Assembly (NCBI GenBank): GCA_021527695.1
Contig: JAKFAO010000004.1
Location: 1,529,001-1,593,000, forward strand
Source of the DNA: Naematelia aurantialba
Taxonomy: Eukaryota; Basidiomycota; Tremellomycetes; Tremellales; Naemateliaceae
DNA: 64,000 nucleotides
Direction of reading: 5' to 3'
Shown here: in pieces, positions 53,777 through 63,300 of the stretch
Layout of the letters: each line of letters begins with the position of its first letter
Position numbering within the stretch: position 1 is the first letter of the stretch
Position numbers and translations under genes: made by a program
Notes under the pieces: generated by a model
Database searches by the model: none
The model's input: only the letters and a program-made list of their open reading frames with translations
What the model was told of the DNA's origin: nothing

Positions 53777-56206
53777 ATGCAGGCCATCACACCCCGTCTC
53801 ATTTTCACCATGGCGGACCCTTCCAATGCTCCGGTCAACCCCGGCACTCTCGCGGAACGAATTGCACAGATTGAACTGGAGACACCTCCTATGTCGCGAA
53901 CCAGCTCGCAGCCGGGCACACCGGGCGGCTTTGCCGTGTTGGATAACGGAACCAACCTCGGCTCAGCTGCAGGTCGCAAGCCGTCTATCGGCGGCCGAGC
54001 GAGCGTCGTCGAGAGGAGGGGCAGTATTCCTGTGGTGACACGCAGCCGGAGGGGTAGTGCAACCATCGTGTCTACCAGCGGAACACAATCCGCTTATCAC
54101 CATCGAACTCATGTAGGTGGCATGTTCACACTGAAACTGTGGCTGAGCCCTTATAGGAAGATGTCGAGTACCCCCATGCGGAAAGGAGTGTGTCCTTGAC
54201 AACATGAAGACAGACCAAGTGCTGACGGGGGGCACAGAAACCATGGCCGATCATCTGAGGAAGTTTGAAAGCCTGCTGACGCGTGGGTCTCATTTTGGAC
54301 CTTCCTTCTGTCGATTTTACTGACAGTTCTGGGTAATTTAGTCACCCCCCAACGGATGAGAATGATCGTACATGCTATTGAAGAGGCACTCGATAAAGGA
54401 TTGCAGAAAGACAACCAGGTCGTCCCTATGAGTGAGTTCCATTGGCACAGATTTGCAGGTCGGAATCAAACTTACTTGTTGTTCTAGTCCCAACTTTTGT
54501 GTTCGGTGTCAGTCACCCGATCGATACCTCTCAAATCTGCTGATGTCATATCAGTACCCTACCGGAGAAGAAGTCGGCGAGTATCTCGCACTAGACTTGG
54601 GAGGCACCAACTTGCGAGTTTGTCTGGTTACTTTGCAAGGGCGCGGGAAGTTCGAGGTGGCGCAGACCAAATACCGCTTAACTGAGGAGCAAAAACAAGA
54701 AGACGGTCAAAAATTGTAAATACCAATCCGTTTACGAGTCATGCTTACACCCTGCCTCCAGGCTGGACTTTTGCGCTGAATGCCTTGATCATTTCATCCG
54801 CGAGAGTCTCGGCCGCACAGAGAAAGACGGCATCCTCCCTCTCGGTTTCACGGTAAGGAGGACGCCGGCTGTGCTTGACATGACTGATGACTTCCCAGTT
54901 CTCATACCCCTGCTCCCAGCGCCGCATTGATCATGGAGGTTAGATTCATTGCAAAACTTTGAAATGCCTCCTACTTATGCTTCGATAGAGCTTATCCGCT
55001 GGACCAAGGGCTTCGGTGCGCCAAACATCGAGGGTCATGATGTGGCCGCTATGTTTGGCACGTCGCTGAAGCGCCTCGTAAGCCTCCATGCGTCATCACT
55101 CTGAGTACTCCAGTTGATTGCTGCAGGGCGTCCCTGCCGAGCTGACCGCCCTCATCAATGACACGACCGGTACGCTTATCGCTTCCAATTATGTCGATCC
55201 CAACGCAAAGATTGCGGTCATCTTTGGAACGGGCTGCAATGCTGCATATATGGAAACCGCCGAGAACATCCCCAAGATGGCGAACCTGGGATTGCCTGCT
55301 GGGCAAGGAATGGCCATCAACGTAAGTGCAGTTGCGGCGAATATATTCACCTAGCTCACCAATGGTAGTGCGAATGGGGAGCGTTTGACTCGTTCGAGCA
55401 CCAGCACCTCCGTAAGTGTCCTCGTGCATATCTACTAAATGTTTTGCTTATGCCTCTTAGCTCGAACAAAGTACGATATCATCATTGATGAATCTTCAAA
55501 CAAGCCAGGAGAGCAGGTCGGTCTGTACTCGTGTTTTCTTCTCTCGTACGCTCATATTGCCAGTCATTTGAGAAGATGATTGCTGGGCTGTATCTCGGCG
55601 AGGTGTTCCGCCTGATTGTATGCGATCTTATTGACTCCGGTGACCTCTTCCTGGGTCAAAATACCTACAAGCTGGAGAAGGCGTATGCGTTCGACACTGC
55701 ATTCCTGTCCTTGATGGAGAGGTGAGTAAAGGCGAGGGCAGTCTTGCAACTTCACTGAACTACGTCAGTGATGTCACCGACGAGCTCCTTACGGTTATTG
55801 GCATCTTCACTCACTTTTTCGGTGTGGAGACGACTATTGAAGAACGGCAATTCTTCAAAAAGCTCGCTGTGCTCATCGGTACCCGAGCCGCTCGCCTGTC
55901 CGCATGCGGTATTGCAGCAATTGTTAGCAAGAAGGGATACCTTGAGGACGGCTGCGCCGTCGGAGCTGATGGTTCTCTGTACAACGTGGGTTCTCTCCTG
56001 TTGTAAGTGCCGCATTGGGTCCTGACTACAGGTAGAAATACCCGAATTTTGCCAATCGTGTGCATCAAGCTCTTGTGGACATATTTGGCGAGAAAGGCAA
56101 GAAAATTGTAACACATCATGCCGAGGATGGGTCAGGCGTGGGAAGTGCTATCATTGCGGCCATGACAAAGAAGAGAAAGGATGATGGATATTTCGTGGAT
56201 TGTTAA
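53777..56206 (+). CDS. HXK: Hexokinase
   Basis: Fifteen exons: 53777-54112, 54157-54187, 54238-54282, 54342-54431, 54488-54507, 54555-54715, 54762-54852, 54899-54938, 54989-55077, 55127-55321, 55369-55411, 55461-55516, 55564-55721, 55769-55985, 56036-56206; 580 aa. Key blocks: IPTFVFGYPTGEE, ALDLGGTN (188-193, phosphate loop), LPLGFTFSYPCSQ, HGELIRWTKGFG (sugar site), NDTTGT with the catalytic Asp, FGTGCNAAYME, GAFDSFE and a C-terminal DGSGVGSAIIAAM. It phosphorylates glucose at position 6. The N-terminus has an extra about 90 residues of Ser/Thr/Arg-rich sequence compared with a typical hexokinase of about 485 aa. A second ATG at 53810 has a stronger context (ACCATGG) and would shorten the protein by 11 residues. 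Confidence 0.95.
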
Positions 56207-56793
56207 GTGCGCCTCAGCTCTTCTTCTTCCGCATGCATGCCTGAGGATCCCAGAGTCGGGTTTCCAAGAGTAGCTACGGTGCAGCCTGATGGACTCGCTG
56301 GTTGGTCACCGCTGGCCCCAGCCTCGTACATTGACATGAGCCTAGCGTGGCTTTCAATCTCCCTGCGAAACTTCCACAACAGAGACAAGACTCAGTTCGC
56401 CTTGCCTTCCGAGCACGATAGGCAGCTGCCTTGGCATGTGGGTTGGGGAGCACTGCTTGTATCGACTGTGCTTGGCAGCTCCGTACGCCAGCGAAGAGAG
56501 GGAAGTCGCGCAGAGGTCTAGCGGGACGACTGGCAAGGTGTCTCTGGCTATCCTTCTTGTCCTGAGTCCTTACCTTCTTGAAAGCCTGGCAAGAGTCGTC
56601 TCGGCTATCTCGGCTCTCCTAGTCGGAGTCCAGAACATGAGGGGCAACATTATTGAGCACATCTGAGTCTAGTCGCCTAGAGATGCCTGAGCTTGAAAGC
56701 ATCTAGGCGTACTGGCCGCTCCGTGCTCTTCCTCACGCGTGGTTGGTGTCCCGGGCCGCCAAAGAAGATCAGAAGCCTTAGCAACAAGCGTAG
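56207..56793. other. 3' flank of the hexokinase, no gene seen
   Basis: About 590 bp up to the first LTR. It contains spurious open frames and an imperfect inverted repeat (CGCCTAGAGATGCCTGAG...AGCATCTAGGCG, near 56675-56710). Confidence 0.4.
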
Positions 56794-57057
56794 TGTCACG
56801 GGCTGTGGTACGGGTTACGGCGGTGGTATACCTGGCGTGGACGAACGGTTTCTATATAGAACGGATGTATACTTGAGATGAGATGCGATACATTCGATGA
56901 GGATATCGAGACAGAGTTGATCTGCTATATACGAGGGACTACGTCACCCTACAGGGACTCATCGAATGGATTACTAAGGGACGGGGCACGTTCGGGGCGA
57001 TACGGGTTCCCTTAGACGATATATCCTAAAAGGGGAAGTGCGATGGATTCCATGACA
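56794..57057 (-). repeat. 3' LTR of element 2
   Basis: 264 bp from TGTCACGGGC to CCATGACA, giving inverted ends TGTCA/TGACA. Directly to its right, read on the minus strand, is a polypurine tract (AAAGGGGGGAGAG) ending at the LTR. That is the place of the plus-strand primer of an LTR element whose sense strand runs leftwards. The partner 5' LTR is not in the window. Confidence 0.65.
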
Positions 57058-57216
57058 CTCTCCCCCCTTTAAAGGACGTCTATAGCGCGAAGAACGAGAC
57101 CGGATTACCGATGAGATTGCCTGCTAAAACGTCGAGTCGATGCTTGAGTGGGACGATATATGCTCGTACTCTTGGTACGCCCCCCCGTCGTCTCTCAAAT
57201 TTGAATCGTTCTCACC

Positions 57217-58219
57217 ATGGCTCCCGTTCGTACTTATGAATTCCAGCTGGTTGGTGGGGTCGTTCTCGCGCCTGTCAAGAACGATCAATATAACGACTTG
57301 ATGGCGAAGTTGGAGGACAAGGTTGAGTCTGTTGCCCATCCCCAACAGTACATGACGGTACAGGCGGCCTTTTATGAGGAAACTCATGCGATCGTGACCG
57401 TTCTCCCTCCTCGAAAGTGTGTGAAGTGCGTGGATGCCTCGGGTGAGTGCATCGTGCCCATACCGAACGAGAATTGGGGGATTGGAGACGTGGTTCGGGA
57501 CAAGGCGCCCGTTCATGGGTAAGTTGTGGTACGATATCACGTATTCTGGAGTACGGTAACCGTGTAGGTGTCTACGGTGTGGAGTGCTGAAGGTGCCTTG
57601 CTCGTTGCGGATCGGTACGCGGACAGGTCGTCGGGGTCGATGGGTTCTGCCGGAGCCCGAAATCGATCAGTCTCTGGCATCTCTGGGTCGGTTCATCAAG
57701 CTGGCCAACGACATGCTGTACTCGCAGTACCGTCCTGAGGACGAGGTTCTCTTGTCTCGCCTGCGAGATGTCAACTTCGTCGTCTCCCGTATTCGAGAGG
57801 CGAAATCTCGTCGACCCCGGGCGAATCCCGAGCCCGTCGGTACGGTTCGCGAGCAGATGTCGGTGCTTTGGCGTGACCTGTTGGCCGTGGCGGAGGCTCC
57901 TCAATCGTCCGTTCCTGCTCCGTCTGTGGTTGGGCCGTCGTCGCCTGTTACGGGTCCCGTAGTGGCATCTACGGTTGTCGGTGGCTCCGGTACGACTGGC
58001 GAGGCCAACGTGACCACGGGGTTCGTTTCGGGGGGTACGGCCGGCTCGTCTTCCGGGCTTCATCTTCGGAGCGGTACTGTGGTTGCTCGCCAGGTCGCGA
58101 GTCAGGCGTCTTCGTTGTCTCCGGCTCCCGAGGCCGTTCGAGCGGCCAAGCGGGCAAGGGTGGTGGACGTGGAGGATGAGGACGAGGAGATGAGTAGGGA
58201 GAGTGAGGAGGTTCAGTAG
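57217..58219 (+). CDS. Accessory protein A: antisense gene in LTR element 2, paired CX2CX6C motifs
   Basis: Exons 57217-57518 and 57568-58219; 317 aa. ATG in good context (ACCATGG). After an N-terminal domain (VRTYEFQLVGGVVLAPV...), two identical-spacing cysteine triplets appear: CVKCVDASGEC and, across the intron, CLRCGVLKVPC. Both are CX2CX6C, like the halves of a Zn2Cys6 binuclear cluster but with a linker of about 27 residues. A helical stretch (EIDQSLASLGRFIKLANDML, LSRLRDVNFVVSRIREAKS) and a Gly/Ser/Val-rich linker follow. The end is basic-then-acidic (AAKRARVVDVEDEDEE). The gene runs rightwards, opposite to the LTR's transcription sense. No family name is known to me. Confidence 0.65.
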
Positions 58220-58421
58220 TAGTGGGTGGTGGTTCTGTGTATGTAATACCATTGGTCTGGGAGCATGTCCCTTCTTGTCGGGCGTCCGTACAAGGTATCG
58301 TGCATCTTGTCGTGTACGGCGCCGTCGTCGCAGTCAATCCTGCGATCCGTAGCTCTGGGTACGGTTTTCCGTGTCTTCCATTCCCGTGACCGTGGGATCT
58401 TCCACGGTGACCCATCCTTTC

Positions 58422-58834
58422 TGTCACGATGCTCCGGTCTAACTTCGGCGACCTGGGACCGCTGCACAACGACTGGCTTGGAAGTGGACGAGTTCCGCGG
58501 GAACTCGTTGAGAGAATGAGGAAAGCCTTGACTTGGGACGGGGACGTGGAGGTGGGGGGACGTGGACTGAGACCTGGGCGATCTAGAAGAACTCAGATGA
58601 GTGGTTGTAGACCCGTCGAAGTTAGAGCGAGATCGTTGGGTCTTGGACTATGGGACTCAATCGAGGATCGCTGAGGAACCTCACTACAATCCGGTAAATT
58701 CTATATACTCTCGTCGAGGCGAGTAGATACTCGCTCAACCTAGACGAGTTCCTCAAGCCCCACGTGACAGCCATGCCGCCATCCCGGTCGCGTGGATAGT
58801 CACGTGACGACTCGACGACGTCTCCGTCATGACA
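58422..58834 (-). repeat. 3' LTR of element 1
   Basis: 413 bp from TGTCACGATG to CCGTCATGACA. To its right on the minus strand stands GGTGGGCAGAG, a polypurine tract, so this is the 3' LTR of the element whose pol lies at 60332-64000. A diverged copy occurs at 23083-23520. The 5 bp left of it (CTTTC) could be the target-site duplication. Confidence 0.75.
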
Positions 58835-59070
58835 CTCTGCCCACCATTATGGTCGAGCTCCTGCGAGACTAGACCATTCCTCCCGTATGCACCACCATGC
58901 ACCATGGCGGCAAGCTATCAGTGGCACTGCCATCGCTGTCGCCGTCGCCATGCTTGCCACGCTCGACTAATCCCGAGAGTCGCCGTAGCGTAGATGGCAC
59001 GGTAACCTGGCGACAGCACAGACCATAAAGGACTCGGCGAGAACGAAACCACTCACCGTAGAACTCCCCA

Positions 59071-59085
59071 TCTCTCTTCTTTCTT

Positions 59086-59147
<62 letters not shown>

Positions 59148-59155
59148 TCTCTGTT
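59071..59155. repeat. (CT)n microsatellite
   Basis: About 85 bp of nearly pure CT dinucleotides with a few CCCT interruptions. It lies 75 bp upstream of the accessory gene B start, where a pyrimidine tract could be part of its promoter. Confidence 0.9.
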
Positions 59156-59229
59156 TCTCGTTCTCTACCACGTCAAATTTTAAGGTAAGACTCACTGACA
59201 CTTAGGTACTATCGACGAAATCTTCAAGG

Positions 59230-60230
59230 ATGCCCGCGACTCGACGAGATGCGTCCCGCCGTGCCAGTACGCAAACTCGTTTTGCTGGTCGGTTCGTCCA
59301 CGCGCACAACATTGCTGTGGTTCCCTACGGCGGCCCACGCCCCGTCGAGGTTGTGGTGGTGGAGGATTCGGATGATGAGATCGAGGAAATTGGGGCCCTA
59401 GGTGAGTACTCGACGAGGACTCACTAACTCGACCAGTTCCTTATGCGTCCGGTCAGAACCGGTTGCAGCCCCGTTCTCCCCCACCGCCCTACCACCAGCG
59501 GCAGCAGCCGCAGCAGCAGCAGCCGTCTCGTTCCGGGCCCACTTGGGCCACCGACAACTCGGACCCAGTCGTTGTGGAAGTCGACGAGATCTTCGACATC
59601 CGGACCCCTGACCACGACTCCTCTACTCTCCCGCCCGGAGAGCCCACTACCCCCACGCCCAACCCCGACAGCTCTGCCCGGGCCCGCCGCCGCAGCCGCA
59701 ACGAGACCAGAACAGATCAGTATATTTTGGTGAGCACTCAACGATTCGTCACAACTCTCAACGAAAATAGAAAGAACTCAGCTAATTCCCAGACTGCCTG
59801 GCCCTCTGCGACTCCTGGCGAGCCGAAATGTGATACTTGTCTGGCCGAATCGCGTACCTGTTGGCGAGTCTCGACTCATGTGAAGTGTTTGACTTGTGCC
59901 TCCAAGTATTGTTCGCTTTACTCTCGACCAAGTCGTCTCTTTCGCCAAGGCTCGGGACCTCCTCAAGCCTCGACGAGTTCTCCTACCTTTTCGACGACTT
60001 CGGGTGTTGCGTTGGGTGCTACTCTCCATGAGCTCTTCTCAGTTGTTGCCCTCGCCCGCCAGAACACGGGCATGACCCGGACCTATATGGTCCAGCGCGC
60101 TCGACGACTGGCGACGTCACTGGGTACGGATCTCGACGAGATCGTTGACGACTTTATTGGCGAGGGTGAGGCAGGTGGGTCTGGCACGGTGGGTGGGTCT
60201 GGTGGGAATACCGGGCCAGGCTCGGAGTGA
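59230..60230 (+). CDS. Accessory protein B: antisense gene in chromovirus element 1 with Cys-rich motif
   Basis: Exons 59230-59401, 59437-59729, 59793-60230; 300 aa. The second intron (59730-59792, 63 nt) keeps frame whether spliced or not; its branch site and acceptor (GCTAATTCCCAG) are good. The N-terminus is Arg/Ala-rich, followed by an acidic VVVVEDSDDEIEE motif and a Gln/Pro-rich linker. Then comes CDTCLAESRTC-X8-CLTCASKYC, i.e. CX2CX6C and CX2CX4C, similar to the triplets of protein A and of Zn2Cys6 clusters. A helical region (ALGATLHELFSVVALARQNT...VQRARRLATSLG) and a Gly-rich end follow. It is convergent with pol, with 101 bp between stop codons. Confidence 0.65.
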
Positions 60231-60331
60231 ATCTAGTCCCTGTAGCCTCTACATGTCTGTATCTTTAGTATTATCAATTAGCATCATCAGTCTGTACATG
60301 GTATATGGATTAGATTCGACGACTCAGCTGG

Positions 60332-63300
60332 TTATGGCCCAGGTTTCTCGGGATGATTCAAGTGGAACGCCTCAATGGTTTCCCGGGCCCCTTCACAATT
60401 CTCAGCCAACTCCCAAGTCACTGCCTCATCTGTTCCTTCATACCCCAACCATTCGACGAGATACTCAAGCTTGCCCCGCCGATTTCGACGAGAGTCAACG
60501 ATTCCTGAGATTTCGAACGAATCGCCCACTTCCTCGTCGATCTCGACAGGTCCTGGTGGTACATAACTTTGCCCTGGGAATTCAGCTGCTCTAAATGGAC
60601 GAAGCAAGGATACATGGAAGACATTGTGAATCTTCATACTCTCTGGAAGACTTAACCTATACGCTCTGGTCCCTACCTTGGCCATAACTCGGTATGGCCC
60701 TCCATATCGGATATCCATTTTCTTCATGGGTCGACGAGTCTTGACGTTTTCCAATGAAAGCATTACCAAATCGTCTACCTTGAAGGTTGGTCCCTCTTGT
60801 CGACGACGGTTATACTGCTTGGCATACTCCTGATTCGCCAACTCGATGTTCCGCTTACACAGGTCGTGAACCTCCGTCAGGGATTTGACCTTTTCGACGA
60901 CTGGTGGAACGTCGCTCTCGAACTCGTCGATTTCCTCGACCCATCGAGCGTTATAGCCGAAATTGGCGAAGAACGGTGACATCTTTATGGTCGAGTGAAT
61001 CGAGTTGTTGTAGGAAAAGGCCGCTCTGGATAGCAGACTCGACCAATTATCTTGATTGTAATCGACGAATACCCTCAAGTATTGCTCAAGGATTTGGTTC
61101 ACTCTCTCAGTCTGCCCATCTGTCTGGGGATGAAACGCAGTAGAGAGACAGACCTTAGTCCCCAATGCTTGATTCATGGCCACCCACAACCTGCTGGTAA
61201 ACTTGGAGCCCCGATCAGAGATGATACTCTTAGGGAAACCATGCTGGGTGACTACGTTGTCGATGACTAAGTCGACGAGTTTGGCGGTCGATAAACGAGT
61301 CGTTGTGGGAACGAATATGGCCCATTTCGTCAACCGGTCGACCACCACTAGGATTGAGTTGTAACCACTCGATTTTGGCAACTCCTCGATGAAATCCATG
61401 GAGATCGACGTCCATGGTCCATCGGCAATCTCCAGGGATTGAAGAAATCCATGGGGACTCTGCCGACTGGGCTTCGTTCGCTGGCACACCGCACACCCAC
61501 GAACGAATCGTTCGACATCTCGTCTAAGTCCAAGCCAACAGTACTCTCTTTGGACCAGTTCCAGCATTTTACTCACTCCCGGGTGGCCAGCCAGGCTTGA
61601 CTCATGGCGAGACTTGAGTATCTTCAACCGCAAGTCTTTATGGTTGGGAATGTATAACCTTCCCCCCACCCGGAGCAAACCTCGCCCCGACTGCTCGACC
61701 TTGGTACCATCTGGCATCCCAAGTCGACGACAGAATCCGGTGAGTCGACGAGTTCCTTCGGTACTCGACGAATCCTCCTCTGACTCGACAACCTCTGTAC
61801 TCAACTCGACTCTCACCTGCTCCAACTCGGGATCCTCATCTACTCCTTCGGCCACATCCTCGATGGATATCAAACCGCCGTCGTCGTCTCCAAGGGAATC
61901 CGCTTCGTGAGTCTCGTCGATGCCCTCGCCATCAACAACGTCCTCGTTGTTCCCATCATCATCAACCACTGTCAACGCTCTAATCATATGGGACAAGGAC
62001 GTTGTAACGGTAGAGGATTCGTTGAGACTCGGGAGGGCTTGGACGAGAGTCTCCTCCTGCTCGGCGAGTGGTCCAGGTTGGTAGTCGGGTCGTCGAGAGA
62101 GAGCATCTGGGTAGGTAGCATGTACCCCTGGACGATAGACAATATTGTAGTCGAATCCCGACAGTAGATCCACCCACCTGGCCTGCCTAGGATTAAGCTG
62201 CCTCGGCTCCATCCAATATGTCAAGTTCAAATGATCCGTGATCACAGTCGACTTGACCTGCATGAGCAGATGGCGCTTTCGACGAAAGGCCATCACGATC
62301 GCCAAGAACTCTTTCTCGGTCACTGTATAGTTAAGCTCAGACCCTTGAAACGCACCAGACTCGATTGCCACTGGATGCTCATGCCCCGTTTCCGAGTTGA
62401 TCTGCGAAATTACGAACCCCCATCCGTATAGGGATGCATCCGCCTGAACGATCGTCTCAAACTCGGGACTGAAGTGGGCGAGTACCGGTGCGGTCGTCAT
62501 GAGTCGTTTGATATCGTCGAATGCTGCCTGCTGTCCCTTTTCCCAGACGAATGGGACGTCCTTGCCTGTCAACTTATGGAGGGGTCCCGCGATCTTGGCA
62601 AAATGAGGGACGAATCGACGATAATAGCTTGCCATCCCCAGGAATCGTCGAACCTGCCGAACCGTTCGAGGTGCCGGGAAGTCGACTATGCCTTGAACAT
62701 ACTCGGAATTCGCTCCCACCCCGTTATTAGACACCACGAAGCCCAAGAATGTCACGCTCTCCTTTTCAAATTCGCACTTGCTGGCTTTCAGGAAGAGCGA
62801 CGTCTTTCTAACAATGTCGAATACTCGTCGAGTGAGATCACGTAACTCGTCGAGTGTCGACGCGTGGATAAGGATATCGTCGATATATATCGTAACTCCT
62901 CGCCCAATAAGATCTCGGAAGACTTCGTTGAGGAAATGTTGGAATACCGCAGGAGCATTCTTGAGACCGTCCCGCACCACCAGTGACTCAAACATTCCCA
63001 ATTGAGTCCTGAACGCTGTAAGATGTTCATTCCCCGGTGCCACCCTCAAGAGTTGGTACGCCCCCACCAAGTCTAACTTGGTGAAATACTTGGATTGGCC
63101 CAATTCGTTGATGATTTGGCTAATCAATGGCAATGGATACGCATCCGGGACGGTTGCCTGATTGAGTCGACGAAAATCGACGACCATTCGACTTCGTCCA
63201 TCTTTCTTGGGGACAAAGAACGTCGGCGATCCATATGGCGAGTTGCTTGGCCTAATTCGTCCAGCAGCCAATTCCCTCTCAATGGTTGATCTCAAAACCT

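Noticed and set aside
56207..56521. Short ORF directly after the hexokinase stop
   Set aside because: It has no domain, begins within the likely 3' UTR and lacks splice support.
57572..58469. Long minus-strand open frames opposite accessory gene A
   Set aside because: They have His/Arg/Pro-rich shadow composition, no ATG in good context, and the plus strand has a Kozak start, a phase-consistent intron and a cysteine motif.
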